From Pirellulaceae bacterium (lineage in GTDB: Bacteria > Planctomycetota > Planctomycetia > Pirellulales > Pirellulaceae): DNA of 64,000 nt. The translations under genes and the position numbers were made by a program. The stretch covers positions 310,001-374,000 of the forward strand of contig JAHBXT010000003.1 of the NCBI GenBank assembly GCA_019636385.1. The letters run 5' to 3'. Positions 8,947-18,503 of the stretch are shown here, piece after piece. Each line of letters starts with the position of its first letter. The stretch's first letter is position 1. The notes beneath the pieces are model-generated. The model searched no databases. It was not told the origin of the DNA and was given only the letters and a program-made list of their open reading frames with translations.

Positions 8947-9757
8947 CAGTCAGGCTAGGGTGCAACGGCTTGGGCTGGCCCGCGATGTTCCACAACCTCT
9001 GGCTTTCCTGAGAAAATGCCGGCGCGTAGGTATTGAAACTCTGCAGACACAAGGCAGCATCGGCGGCCGGCATTCGCGGGCGGAGGATATGATCGCTCTG
9101 ACTGGTCATGTTGGGCTGCCGTGTGGGACCAAAACAACCGTAACAACCTCGGTCGTAGGCAGGGCAGATTGAGCCACAGCCAGCTTGCGTGACTGGTCCC
9201 AGGCAAGCCAGACCTTGGGCTACAACTACGCAGACGGTACCGCGCCGCTTGCAAGGCTGGCACACGCTTTCGGTCGAGGTGCGAGGACGCTGACCTGCGA
9301 CTAACGAAGCGATCACTTCCAGCAGTTGATGTTTGTCGATCGGGCAGCCACGCAGTTCGAAATCGACTTTTACGTGCGCCGAAATGGGTGTCGATGTGGC
9401 CAGCGACTGGATGTAGCTGGGGTGAGCATAAACGGCTCGCAAGAAATCTTGGTGGTCGGCAAAATTGCGCAACGCCTGTACGCCGCCAGCCGTAGCACAG
9501 GCGCCTATCGTAACCAGATACTTCGAATCGGCTCGCAACCTTCGTACACGATGTCGATCCTCCTCGGTCGTGATGGAACCTTCCACCAAGGCAACATCAT
9601 ATGGCCCGGGTTCCAGATGGCTGGACGCTTCGGCAAAGTGTGCGATGTGGACCGCCTCGGCGATGGACAACAACTCGTCCTCGGCATCCAGCAAAGTCAG
9701 CTGGCAACCGTCGCAGGATGCAAACTTGATGACTGCCAGTCGGGGCTTGTTAGGCAT
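8933..9757 (-). CDS. hydD: [NiFe]-hydrogenase small (delta) subunit
   Basis: The small subunit relays electrons through iron-sulfur clusters between the NiFe site and the diaphorase subunits. The 274-residue protein starts without a Tat signal, so the enzyme is cytoplasmic. [13 protein letters not shown] (C15, C18), [37 protein letters not shown] and [19 protein letters not shown] supply ligands for proximal, medial and distal clusters, as in group 3 small subunits. It begins 2 bases after the hydG stop and overlaps hydA. Confidence 0.95.
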   Translation of the reverse strand: MPNKPRLAVIKFASCDGCQLTLLDAEDELLSIAEAVHIAHFAEASSHLEPGPYDVALVEGSITTEEDRHRVRRLRADSKYLVTIGACATAGGVQALRNFADHQDFLRAVYAHPSYIQSLATSTPISAHVKVDFELRGCPIDKHQLLEVIASLVAGQRPRTSTESVCQPCKRRGTVCVVVAQGLACLGPVTQAGCGSICPAYDRGCYGCFGPTRQPNMTSQSDHILRPRMPAADAALCLQSFNTYAPAFSQESQRLWNIAGQPKPLHPSLTVDHD

Positions 9758-9759
9758 GG

Positions 9760-10629
9760 CTACAGATCCCTCACATTCATCAGAGTCTTGATCGCGTCAT
9801 AGCGAAAGACTGGTCCATCGCGACAGACCAACTGCGGGCCGACTTGACAGTGGCCGCATAGTCCCACAGCGCACTGCATATGGCGTTCAATAGACAGCCA
9901 GATCATCGATTCGGGCACTCCGCGTTTTAAGGCGCTCAGCGCCGAGTAGTGCATCATGACCTCCGGTCCACAAGCCATGACCATCGTTTCCTGGGGTCGC
10001 GACAGAGGCAAGCGATCCAGCAGCAGTGGTACCACCCCCACCGCTCCCTGCCACTGAGCATCGGCGCGATCTACGGTGGTCTGTACATCGATATCGTGAG
10101 CTTGCCAGCCAGGAATTTCGGGTGCATACAGCAGCAAGTCTGGCGATCTCGCACCGTGCAGCAGCACCACGCGACCGTAGTCTTGGCGGTGTTGGATCAA
10201 TTGATAAATCACTGGTCTGAGTGGTGCCAGTCCGATGCCACCTGACAATAATACCACATCGCGTCCCCGGCAAGCTTCCATGGGCCAGGGCGTGCCAAAT
10301 GGACCGCGAACACCCAATTGATCGCCAATGGACAGCTGGGCAATCGCCTCGGTGACTCGCCCAACCACGCGAATGGTGTGAATCATCTGACTACCGTCGC
10401 TGGCCGGTGATCCGCTGTGGCTAATCGCTGACTCTCCGCAACCTGGCAGATACAACATATTGAACTGGCCAGGCTGAAACCGATAGGCGGCAGCCTGGCC
10501 GGCGTCCAGAAGTCGCAGGCTATAGGTGGCTACCGCGTCCAGCTCGTTCGCAATGGACTCGATCACTGCTACCTGAGACAGCCACGGATTATGGGCTGGC
10601 GATACTGAATGGGGTACAACAGGACTCAT
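9760..10629 (-). CDS. hydG: Hydrogenase FAD/NAD(P)-binding (gamma) subunit
   Basis: This is the flavin subunit that exchanges electrons with NAD(P)H. I place the start at 10629, where ATG overlaps the hydB stop as ATGA; an in-frame upstream ATG at 10692 would extend deep into hydB. The protein of about 289 residues has a ferredoxin-reductase fold: [13 protein letters not shown] in the FAD domain, [17 protein letters not shown] for nucleotide binding, [11 protein letters not shown], and a C-terminal [17 protein letters not shown] cluster motif that binds [2Fe-2S]. These are features of the sulfhydrogenase gamma and dihydroorotate dehydrogenase PyrK-like family. Confidence 0.93.
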   Translation of the reverse strand: MSPVVPHSVSPAHNPWLSQVAVIESIANELDAVATYSLRLLDAGQAAAYRFQPGQFNMLYLPGCGESAISHSGSPASDGSQMIHTIRVVGRVTEAIAQLSIGDQLGVRGPFGTPWPMEACRGRDVVLLSGGIGLAPLRPVIYQLIQHRQDYGRVVLLHGARSPDLLLYAPEIPGWQAHDIDVQTTVDRADAQWQGAVGVVPLLLDRLPLSRPQETMVMACGPEVMMHYSALSALKRGVPESMIWLSIERHMQCAVGLCGHCQVGPQLVCRDGPVFRYDAIKTLMNVRDL

Positions 10630-11777
10630 TCCGTGGACTCCGCACACAGAGTGGCTACTTCTTGAGTCAAGTCGATACCGACCGGACACCAAGTAATGCA
10701 GCGACCGCAGCCGACGCAGCCTGATGAACCAAATTGATCAATCCACGATGCCAACTTGTGAGTCAACCACTGGCGATAGCGTGAGCGAATATCACCGCGA
10801 ACCGAACCGCCGCTGGCATGGCTAAAGTCAAAATTGAAACACGAATCCCAACGGCGTTGGCGAACCACCTGCTGATCGGTCAAGTCGGTCACTTCGTCGA
10901 CAGAATGGCAAAAGCAAGTTGGGCAGACCAGCGTGCAATTGGCACAGCCCAAACAGCGCTGTGCCACATCGGACCATTGTGGATGTTCCAGCCGTGAGAG
11001 TAGTTTGTCGTGAATGTCTTCCGTCGGCATGTGTCGCTGAATTTGATCCACCGCGCGCTGTCGAGCTGCCTGCGCCGCAGATAATTCGTGCTCACTAGCC
11101 GCTCGAAGCGGCAGTTGACGGGCAATATCCTGTCCCCGCTCCGTTGCCACTTCGACCAGAAATCCCGAGTCAATTTCGGTCAGGGCTAGATCAAAGCCTG
11201 CTGTGCAGCGCGGACCGGTATTCATCGAGGTGCAGAAGCAGGTAGAGGCAGCCTGAGTACAGTTGACAGCAATGATGAGCAGTGCCTGTCGCCGCTGACT
11301 GTAGACCGGGTCGCAATACTCCCCGTTCATGAACACTCGATCTTGGATAGCAATCGCCGCCAGTTCGCAGGCACGAACACCCAACAGCGCAAAGCGCCGC
11401 TCCGCAATCGGTAGTTCATGCATGGTCCAGCCATCAGCCGTCTTCTTGGAGGTCATCAACTGCTGAAGGGGAGGAAACAGGTATTTTTTCCAAGAATGCG
11501 GGCCGACGACATAGCCAAAGATAGCGTCGTCATCGCGCCGCTGGAGTCGATATTGGCCGGGCTCTTGCACATCGGTCCAACCCACTGGCAATTGGTCAAC
11601 TCGGTCCACCTGATCGTAGACGATCGCCTGCTGATCCACACGTGGCCCCACTACCTCGTAGCCTTGGGCTTGCACAACGTCCAGCAAAGTCTGCAACTCC
11701 TGGGTGCTCATGAACCAAACGGTGTGGGGCAGCCCTGCTTCTGCAACCGTCGATTGTTGTGGACTCATGCCGTGCAT
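10626..11777 (-). CDS. hydB: Hydrogenase [4Fe-4S] (beta) subunit
   Basis: The beta subunit is an iron-sulfur protein linking the flavin subunit to the small subunit. The 383-residue protein has two ferredoxin-like cysteine motifs near its C-terminus: CLGCANCTLVCPTCFC and CVGCGRCITWCPVGID. The N-terminal part (GYVVGPHSWKKYLFPP, RACELAAIAIQDRVF) is the conserved domain found in Pyrococcus HydB and sulfite-reductase subunit A-like proteins. Met1 (11777) or Met4 (11768) may be the start. It begins about 5 bases after the upstream cyclic-nucleotide-domain gene and overlaps hydG by 4 bases. Confidence 0.93.
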   Translation of the reverse strand: MHGMSPQQSTVAEAGLPHTVWFMSTQELQTLLDVVQAQGYEVVGPRVDQQAIVYDQVDRVDQLPVGWTDVQEPGQYRLQRRDDDAIFGYVVGPHSWKKYLFPPLQQLMTSKKTADGWTMHELPIAERRFALLGVRACELAAIAIQDRVFMNGEYCDPVYSQRRQALLIIAVNCTQAASTCFCTSMNTGPRCTAGFDLALTEIDSGFLVEVATERGQDIARQLPLRAASEHELSAAQAARQRAVDQIQRHMPTEDIHDKLLSRLEHPQWSDVAQRCLGCANCTLVCPTCFCHSVDEVTDLTDQQVVRQRRWDSCFNFDFSHASGGSVRGDIRSRYRQWLTHKLASWIDQFGSSGCVGCGRCITWCPVGIDLTQEVATLCAESTE

Positions 11778-11781
11778 CCCT

Positions 11782-12231
11782 CTAGGCGCCTACCGAGCTG
11801 GTCACAAACAGGTCCAGCAACTGCAGCCGCGTAGCCAGCAGCCGCTTGGCCAGTGCGGTGGCCACGGCCTTCATGAATTCGTAGCCGAGCTGAGGATTGT
11901 CGCCCATCAAATCTTGCAGCGTATGACAATCCAGCGCCAATAACCTGGCAGGTCGCACACAGACAGCCGAGCAGGTCATAGTACCTGCGGCTAGCACCGC
12001 CGACCACGCAACCAAGTCGCCATCGCCTAGACTCAATATGCGCTGAGCACCTCGGCCTGGCACCGACATCAACAGGTCGACCTGTCCTTCCAGCATGACG
12101 TAGACATAATGATTCGACTGGCCTTCGCGAAACAGATACTGACCTTGGTCCAAGTCGATTGCCGTGGCCTGTGCCGCCAATAGGCTGAGATTCTGTGGCG
12201 ATAAGTGCTCGCCAAAAATCGTTTTGTCCAT
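11782..12231 (-). CDS. Cyclic-nucleotide-binding-domain protein, first gene of the hydrogenase operon
   Basis: Taking the start at 12231 (MDKTIFGEHL) gives 149 residues that are essentially one cNMP-binding beta-barrel: GQYLFREGQSNHYVYVMLEGQVDLLM followed, after a short gap, by LSLGDGDLVAWSAVLAAG (the phosphate-binding-cassette region) and a C-terminal helix. There is no helix-turn-helix after the barrel, so it is not a normal Crp/Fnr repressor or activator. In-frame starts at 12330 and 12399 are possible but add sequence with no domain. It is tightly spaced with hydB. A role as a regulatory or structural partner of the hydrogenase is inferred from position only. The PBC lacks the usual RxA-type phosphate-binding Arg, so the ligand may not be cAMP. 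Confidence 0.8.
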   Translation of the reverse strand: MDKTIFGEHLSPQNLSLLAAQATAIDLDQGQYLFREGQSNHYVYVMLEGQVDLLMSVPGRGAQRILSLGDGDLVAWSAVLAAGTMTCSAVCVRPARLLALDCHTLQDLMGDNPQLGYEFMKAVATALAKRLLATRLQLLDLFVTSSVGA

Positions 12232-12424
12232 TCGCTCGCGGAATTTGTTATGCACGACAATACTTCCGGATAGAAGACCAAAGAAATCGTAAGATCGCAG
12301 GTTACACCGATACCAGCAGCGGTCGCTCATTATATCGCTTCGAAACAGTTCTTGGCGACAGGGGCTTGTGAATGCGGTGCGATCAAGTCGATTTACCACC
12401 TGACGCGCGTTATTTTCACAATCT

Positions 12425-12441
12425 GCGATTTTTCAAATCGC
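12425..12441. promoter_or_regulatory. Candidate operator: 7-3-7 inverted repeat
   Basis: GCGATTT (12425-12431) and AAATCGC (12435-12441) are perfect inverted copies around TTC. It lies in the middle of the divergent intergenic region, where a transcription factor dimer could control both operons. The sequence does not match a regulator consensus I know. Confidence 0.4.
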
Positions 12442-12515
12442 GCGCTGCGAAAACGTGCCGACGATTTAGGTTCAAGCGCTGCGACTAAGCATCACGGCAT
12501 ACGCGATGTGTGGAG

Positions 12516-12545
12516 TGTGACGAGATCGAAACGATGAGGTATGAT
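12516..12545 (+). promoter_or_regulatory. Possible sigma-70-like promoter for the rnf/PFOR operon
   Basis: TGTGAC at 12516-12521 and TATGAT at 12540-12545 are separated by 18 bases, about 65 bases before the rnfB start. The -10 is good and the -35 is poor. This is a guess from sequence shape only. Confidence 0.28.
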
Positions 12546-12611
12546 AACGGAGACGCAGATTGGCAGTCGGAGTAGCTGGTCAGGTCTGCGGCGGATAGAG
12601 AGGGTAGTGCG

Positions 12612-13478
12612 TTGACAACGTTGCTCACAGCCGTGTTGGCCATCGCTACGCTAGCGGTAGCGTTGGGCGTGTTGCTGGTGTTAGCCAATCGTTGGCTGGC
12701 GGTAGAAGAAGATTCTCGCATCGATGCGGTTGAAGAGTTGTTGCCACATACCAATTGTGGAGGTTGTGGCTTTCCAGGTTGTCGCGCGTTTGCTGAAGCG
12801 CTTGTCGCCGGAAAAGCGCTACCGGCACAATGTACCGTGAGCCCTCCGTCGGGTCACGCGCGAATTGCCGCGCTGTTGGGGGTTGAGGCGGGAGTATTCG
12901 AAAAGCGAGTGGCTCGCTTGGCCTGCGCAGGTGGAGACAATGTGGCTCGCCATCGAGCCCGCTATCGGGGTTTACAATCCTGTGCGGCCGCCGGACTGGT
13001 CTCGGGTGGAGGCAAGAGTTGCTTCTGGGGCTGTTTGGGCCTGGCCGATTGCGAGCAGGCCTGCTCGTTTGACGCCATTACGATGAATGAGCATCGCATT
13101 CCGGTGGTGGACGAGGACTTGTGCACCGCCTGTGGGGATTGCGTGCGTGCTTGTCCCAAAGACCTATTTTCTATCCACGCTGTCAGCCATCGCCTGTGGG
13201 TCGCTTGTCGATCTCAAGAGGCCGGCGATCAAGTCTTGGAAGAATGCCAAGTTGGTTGTACCGCTTGTGGTCGCTGTGCGATGGATGCTCCACAGTATGT
13301 GCAGATGGCCGGTAATTTGCCGGTGGTGGATTACAGCCACGTTGGTATCAGCGCTGCGGCTACGCAACGCTGCCCCACGGGTGCCATCGTCTGGATGAAT
13401 CCCCGAAGCGGCAGTACGAAGGGGCAGGCGGCCGCCTCTATCTTTCGACAACAGCCATTGAAAGATGTTCCAACTTAA
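12612..13478 (+). CDS. rnfB: Rnf complex subunit RnfB
   Basis: RnfB is the membrane-anchored iron-sulfur subunit that takes electrons from ferredoxin in the Rnf ferredoxin:NAD+ oxidoreductase. The start is a TTG at 12612, with GAGAGGG upstream; it places a hydrophobic anchor at residues 1-28. The NCGGCGFPGC motif (C49, C52, C57, with C74) binds the Fer4_21-type [4Fe-4S] cluster. Further motifs are CEQACSFDAI, CTACGDCVRACPKDLF and CTACGRCAMDAP. At 288 residues it matches the longer RnfB type. The PFOR gene follows after 54 bases, splitting rnfB from the rest of rnf. Confidence 0.93.
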   Translation: MTTLLTAVLAIATLAVALGVLLVLANRWLAVEEDSRIDAVEELLPHTNCGGCGFPGCRAFAEALVAGKALPAQCTVSPPSGHARIAALLGVEAGVFEKRVARLACAGGDNVARHRARYRGLQSCAAAGLVSGGGKSCFWGCLGLADCEQACSFDAITMNEHRIPVVDEDLCTACGDCVRACPKDLFSIHAVSHRLWVACRSQEAGDQVLEECQVGCTACGRCAMDAPQYVQMAGNLPVVDYSHVGISAAATQRCPTGAIVWMNPRSGSTKGQAAASIFRQQPLKDVPT

Positions 13479-13532
13479 AAGGCAACGCATCAATTCATTA
13501 GCATCGAACACCCTCAGGACTTTCAATCCGTT

Positions 13533-16500
13533 ATGAACAAACAGATGCATTTCAAGTACCCGGGAAATTTAGCAGCGGTTGACGGCAATACTGCGGTCAT
13601 TTTGTGTGAACGCGAAGCCAGCGATGCTGCCGGAGCTTATCCGATTACTCCCTCAACACAGATGGGCGAAATGTGGGCTGAGGAGACGGCCCGCGGCCAT
13701 CTGAATATCTCCGGACGTCCCTTGATTTTCATCGAGCCGGAAGGCGAGCATGCCGCCGCCGCAGTCACCGCCGGGCTGTCGATGACCGGGTTACGAGCCA
13801 TCAACTTTTCTTCGGGCCAGGGAATCGCCTACATGCACGAGTCATTGTACGCGGCGGTCGGCAAGCGGTTGACCTATGTGCTGAATATCGGTGCTCGGGC
13901 GATGACCAAAGCTAGCTTGAACGTTCATGCTGGCCACGACGATTACCACTGTATTGACGACACTGGCTTCTTTCAAGTGTTCGCCAAGGATGCCCAAGCT
14001 GTCGCCGATCTCAATCTCATCGCCCATCGGCTGGCCGAATTAGCGTTGACGCCCGGAGCGGTTGCACAAGATGGTTTTTTAACGACGCATTTGATCGAGT
14101 CGATTAGGGTGCCTGAGCGGGGGTTGATTGCCGAGTATCTGGGACGCGCCGAGGACATGATCGACACGCCAACCCCCGCCCAGCGTATCGTTTTCGGCCC
14201 ACAGCGGAGAAGGATTCCCGAATTGTGGGACGTGGACAATACTTTGATGATCGGCGTCGTCCAGAATCAAGATGCCTACATGCAAAGCGTGGCAGCGCAG
14301 CGGCCTTTTTATTTCCAGCACATACCACAACTGTCTCAGCAGGCGTTTGATGAATACTATTGTCTGACCGGGCGGCGCTATGATCGCGTCCAAGGCTATC
14401 GCACCGAAGACGCCGATTATCTGCTATTGGGGCAAGGCAGCCTGGTTTCCAACGCCGAAGTAGTCGTGGACTACCTGCGAAATACGCGCGGCATCAAAGT
14501 CGGCGTGGTCAACTTGGTGATGTTTCGTCCGTTTCCCGATGATGCCCTCAGTCACATGCTGAAGGGCAAAAAAGGCGTGGCCGTTTTGGAACGCGTCGAT
14601 CAGCCATTGGCTGTTGAACTGCCGATCATGCGTGAGGTGCGCGCCACCGTCAGCCGCTGTTTAGAAAACGGTCGTGATCCCCAGCATCAGCCTTTTCCCG
14701 GTTTGGCCTGCTACGCCAAGCCGGACGATGCGCCATGGTTGTACTCCGGCTCGTTCGGACTGGGCAGCCGCGACTTACAGCCTGAAGGGATTATCGCCGC
14801 GATCGAGAACATGTTGCCAACCGGTGCGAAACGCAAGTTCTTCTATCTGTCGATCGACTTCTTGCGCGACCCTCCGGCCAGTCCCAAGCAGCGCATTCAT
14901 CAGGAGGAGATCGAGAGCAGTTACCCGCAGGTGCGACAATTGGCCCTGCGCGGCTCGGAGAATCCCAACTTGATGCCACCTGGCAGTATCACGGTGCGGA
15001 TGCACTCGGTGGGTGGCTGGGGAGCCATCACCACCGGCAAGAATCTAGCGATGACGCTGTTCGACTTGTTGGGCTACCACATCAAGGCCAATCCCAAGTA
15101 CGGTTCGGAGAAAAAGGGCCAGCCCACCACCTATTACCTGTCAGCTGCGCCTGAACCGATTCGCATCAACAGCGAGTATTTTTATGTGGATGTCGTCTTG
15201 TCACCCGATCCCAACGTATTCCATCACACCAACGCACTGGCAGGCATCAAGGAAAGTGGTGTGCTGATTTTGCAGAGCGACCTGCCGGATGCGGCGGCCG
15301 TGTGGCGCAGTATTCCGGCCCCCTACCGCGAAATCATTGTGAAGAAGAATGTGCAGCTGTTCTATCTGGACGCCTTTGCCATCGCGCGACAAGAGGCTAA
15401 CGATCCGGATTTGCAACTGCGGATGCAAGGTATTGCCTTTCAGGGGGCCTTCTTCGCTTCAGCCCCCATCACCAAGCAGGCCGGACTGAGCGACGAAAGA
15501 CTGTTGACAGCCATACGCCAGCAACTGGAAAAGAAATTCGGTAGCAAGGGCGCACGAATCGTCGAAGATAACATGCGTGTGGTCCAGCGAGGTTTCATGG
15601 AGCTGCACGCGGTGCCCCACGGACCTGTCGCCGATGATCCGTCAGTGGCCAAGCCAACTGCGGGTCATCCACAGTTACCCATGCTGCTCAAACGCCAGCC
15701 CCAGAGTCATTTGGCTGCGTCCGACATCCATCGCTTTTGGGAACAGACCGGCAGCTTCTATGCACGCGGCCAGGGTCAAGACAGCATCAGCGATCCGTTC
15801 ATCGGGCTGAGTCTTGTGCCAGCAGTGACCACGCTGTTTCGCGATATGACAGGCATTCGCTTTTCGCATCCTCAGTGGATTTCGGAAAACTGCACGGCCT
15901 GCGGCAATTGCTATACCGTCTGCCCCGACACTGCCATCCCCGGTTTGGTTAGCGAAGTGTCGCAAGTGTTCGAGACGGTCATCCAGCGCCTGCGCAAGCA
16001 AGGTCGATCTATCCATCATTTGCCCAAAGCGGTGCGCGATATCGAACGCCTTCTCCGACCGATGCTGGTGGAAAGCTCGCCTAAAGACAAGGTGGCCTGG
16101 CTACTGGAAGACGCCATCGACAAGACTCTGGAGCAGTCCCAACTCGACGAGGCTCAGCGGGTTGAGCTTAAGCAAGAATTGAATTGGTTTCGTGAAGATC
16201 TGTCCAATTTCCGATTCGCCTTGTCACAGCCCTATTTTACGGCTCACGAAAATTCGCAGCCGGGCAGTGGCGGCTTGTTGAGTATTACCGTGAATCCCTA
16301 CACCTGCAAAGGGTGCATGGAATGTGTAGCCGTCTGCCACGACGATGCCCTGCGCGTCACACCCCAAACGGCCGACAGCGTTCAGCAACTACGGCGTGGC
16401 TGGGAGTTCTGGCTGGACCTGCCCAATACCCCGCGTCGCTTCATACGCGTAGACGACCTAAATGAATGTGTCGGAGCCCTGCACACGATTCTGCTGGACA

Positions 16501-18503
16501 AACAGAATTATCAAGCCTTTGCCAGCGGCGAAGGAGCCTGCTTGGGCTGCGGTGAAAAGACCGTGATGCATCTATTTGTCAGCACCGTAGAGGCACTCAT
16601 GCAGCCGCGTATCGACAAGCATGTGCAGCATTTGAGCGATCTGATTGAGCGGCTTGAGAAACATCTACGGTTGAAGTTGATGCACGGCGTTGATGTCAGC
16701 AATCCGGCAGTGGTCGAAAACCTGTTGCGCGACGCAGGTAAGGGTGATGTTACGCTGGCTACCATCGCCGACGACTTGCAGCAGCGCACCGGCGGGCAGG
16801 CGATCGACCCGCAATGGCTGCGGCGCATCAGCGGATTGATTGCTGAGCTGAAGCAGTTGCGCTGGAAGTATACCGAAGGTCATACGCGCCGCGGACGGGC
16901 ACGCCTGGGAATGCTGAACGCCACCGGCTGCTCCTCTGTCTGGGGTAGTACCTATCCGTACAACCCCTATCCGTTCCCTTGGGCTAATCATCTGTTTCAA
17001 GATGCTACCTCGCTGGCCATGGGCGTGTTTGAGGGCCACATGCAGAAGATGGCGCAGGGCTTCAAGGCGATTCGTCTGGCCGAATTGGAACTGGACGGTC
17101 GCTATGATCCTTCCGTACACGACCGGGAGATGACCTACTTCAATTGGCAACAGTTCAGCGACCAGGAATGGCAACTCTGCCCGCCCGTAGTCGCCGTGGG
17201 AGGCGATGGTGCAATGTACGATATCGGCTTCCAGAACTTGTCGCGAATGATGATGACGGGCAAGCCAATCAAGGTGCTTATTCTGGATACCCAAGTCTAC
17301 TCGAATACCGGTGGGCAGGCCTGCACGTCCGGTTTCTGGGGGCAGATTTCGGATATGGCACAGTACGGTCAGACGCTGCAGGGTAAAGCCGAAATCCGCA
17401 AGGAAATCGGCCTGATCGCCATGGCGCATCGCACCAGTTATGTCATGCAAAGCACGATTGCGCACGCCAACCACATGATCGAAGGCTTTGTGCGTGGACT
17501 CAACTCGCGCCGCCCCGCCTTGTTCAATCTGTATACATCCTGTCAGCCCGAACATGGCATTGGGGACGACAAGAGTTTTAATCAAGCCAAGCTGGTGGTC
17601 GAATCTCGCGCCTACCCGCTCTTCCGTTATGACCCTGACGCGGGTGTGCGACCCGAGGAATGTTTTGATCTGGAAGGCAACCCAGATCTGGAGCGCGATT
17701 GGCCCGTTTACCGGTTACCCTACCAAGACGGGCACCGCCAGCGGACGATGGAGTTACCAATGACCTTTGCTGATTTCGCGATTACGGAGAATCGCTTCCG
17801 CAAGCATTTTCGCGTTGCCCCACCCGACACGTGGAACGAGAACATGCTGCCAATCGCTGAATTCTTGGAGCTATCCGTGGAGGATCGTCAAGATCGATTC
17901 CCATTTGTCTGGAGCGTGGACCGCCAGGGACAGTTGCAGCGATTGTTGGTGGCCAGTCCTATCGTGCATTCGTGTGAAGACCGCCGCAATTTTTGGACGA
18001 TGTTGCGTTCGCTGGCGCGGGTCGGAGAATCCAAGCTGGATAGCACGGCCATGGAAGCCAAAATTCGTCGCCAGGTCGCCCAGCGATTGGCCAGCAATAT
18101 CTTGCAATTGGCGCTGGGCGAAGCAGGGGACGTGGATGTAACAGAGGTAGCTCTGGCGGCAGGCTTGACAGAGGATGCCACAGCCGCCGGCGCCACAAGC
18201 ACGGTCGCCGACACCGCACCAGTCAGCCATGGCCAGACCGCCGCCGCGGCAGGCTATCAGCCGCCATGGATTGAAACCCCGCGTTGCACCTCATGCAACG
18301 AGTGCATCCAAATCAATCCCAAGATTTTTGAGTACAACTCGCAGAAGAAAGCCATTATCAAAGATGCTCAGGCGGGTCCTTACCAAGACCTGGTCAAGGC
18401 CGCCGAGCGGTGTACAGCTCGCATTATTCATCCAGGGTTGCCACCGCAGCCTTATGAGAAAAGTGTAGAGAAATGGATTGCGCGTGGAGCGAAATATAAC
18501 TGA
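13533..18503 (+). CDS. nifJ: Extended pyruvate:ferredoxin (flavodoxin) oxidoreductase
   Basis: The enzyme oxidises pyruvate with CoA to acetyl-CoA and CO2, reducing ferredoxin. At 1656 residues it is far longer than the usual 1170-1200. The order is: PFOR domain I (GNTAVILCEREASDAAGAYP at about 19-38), domain II, the gamma-like domain (RMHSVGGWGAITTGKNLA), a ferredoxin insert with cysteines 787/790/793/797 and 925/928/931/935, and the TPP domain (CLGCGEKT at 1003-1010, GDGAMYD at 1224-1230, YSNTGGQ at 1256-1262). About 128 residues separate the two cluster motifs, and another insert of about 130 residues, partly helical, lies between the CLGCGEKT and NATGCSS elements. A C-terminal extension ends in an added ferredoxin-like domain (C1585, C1588, C1591, C1627). 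Its stop overlaps the rnfC start. Substrate preference for pyruvate over other 2-oxoacids is inferred. Confidence 0.92.
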   Translation: MNKQMHFKYPGNLAAVDGNTAVILCEREASDAAGAYPITPSTQMGEMWAEETARGHLNISGRPLIFIEPEGEHAAAAVTAGLSMTGLRAINFSSGQGIAYMHESLYAAVGKRLTYVLNIGARAMTKASLNVHAGHDDYHCIDDTGFFQVFAKDAQAVADLNLIAHRLAELALTPGAVAQDGFLTTHLIESIRVPERGLIAEYLGRAEDMIDTPTPAQRIVFGPQRRRIPELWDVDNTLMIGVVQNQDAYMQSVAAQRPFYFQHIPQLSQQAFDEYYCLTGRRYDRVQGYRTEDADYLLLGQGSLVSNAEVVVDYLRNTRGIKVGVVNLVMFRPFPDDALSHMLKGKKGVAVLERVDQPLAVELPIMREVRATVSRCLENGRDPQHQPFPGLACYAKPDDAPWLYSGSFGLGSRDLQPEGIIAAIENMLPTGAKRKFFYLSIDFLRDPPASPKQRIHQEEIESSYPQVRQLALRGSENPNLMPPGSITVRMHSVGGWGAITTGKNLAMTLFDLLGYHIKANPKYGSEKKGQPTTYYLSAAPEPIRINSEYFYVDVVLSPDPNVFHHTNALAGIKESGVLILQSDLPDAAAVWRSIPAPYREIIVKKNVQLFYLDAFAIARQEANDPDLQLRMQGIAFQGAFFASAPITKQAGLSDERLLTAIRQQLEKKFGSKGARIVEDNMRVVQRGFMELHAVPHGPVADDPSVAKPTAGHPQLPMLLKRQPQSHLAASDIHRFWEQTGSFYARGQGQDSISDPFIGLSLVPAVTTLFRDMTGIRFSHPQWISENCTACGNCYTVCPDTAIPGLVSEVSQVFETVIQRLRKQGRSIHHLPKAVRDIERLLRPMLVESSPKDKVAWLLEDAIDKTLEQSQLDEAQRVELKQELNWFREDLSNFRFALSQPYFTAHENSQPGSGGLLSITVNPYTCKGCMECVAVCHDDALRVTPQTADSVQQLRRGWEFWLDLPNTPRRFIRVDDLNECVGALHTILLDKQNYQAFASGEGACLGCGEKTVMHLFVSTVEALMQPRIDKHVQHLSDLIERLEKHLRLKLMHGVDVSNPAVVENLLRDAGKGDVTLATIADDLQQRTGGQAIDPQWLRRISGLIAELKQLRWKYTEGHTRRGRARLGMLNATGCSSVWGSTYPYNPYPFPWANHLFQDATSLAMGVFEGHMQKMAQGFKAIRLAELELDGRYDPSVHDREMTYFNWQQFSDQEWQLCPPVVAVGGDGAMYDIGFQNLSRMMMTGKPIKVLILDTQVYSNTGGQACTSGFWGQISDMAQYGQTLQGKAEIRKEIGLIAMAHRTSYVMQSTIAHANHMIEGFVRGLNSRRPALFNLYTSCQPEHGIGDDKSFNQAKLVVESRAYPLFRYDPDAGVRPEECFDLEGNPDLERDWPVYRLPYQDGHRQRTMELPMTFADFAITENRFRKHFRVAPPDTWNENMLPIAEFLELSVEDRQDRFPFVWSVDRQGQLQRLLVASPIVHSCEDRRNFWTMLRSLARVGESKLDSTAMEAKIRRQVAQRLASNILQLALGEAGDVDVTEVALAAGLTEDATAAGATSTVADTAPVSHGQTAAAAGYQPPWIETPRCTSCNECIQINPKIFEYNSQKKAIIKDAQAGPYQDLVKAAERCTARIIHPGLPPQPYEKSVEKWIARGAKYN

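Larger units (their letters stand above)
12232..12611. promoter_or_regulatory. Divergent control region between hydrogenase and rnf/PFOR operons
   Basis: About 380 bases separate the two divergent operons (somewhat less if the minus-strand gene starts at 12330 or 12399). Both sets of promoters must lie here, so one regulator could control both. It contains the inverted repeat at 12425-12441 and a plausible rightward promoter at 12516-12545. I see no FNR consensus TTGAT-N4-ATCAA. Confidence 0.6.

Noticed and set aside
12425..12441. FNR-like binding site
   Set aside because: The inverted repeat does not fit TTGAT-N4-ATCAA; it is kept only as an unassigned operator candidate.
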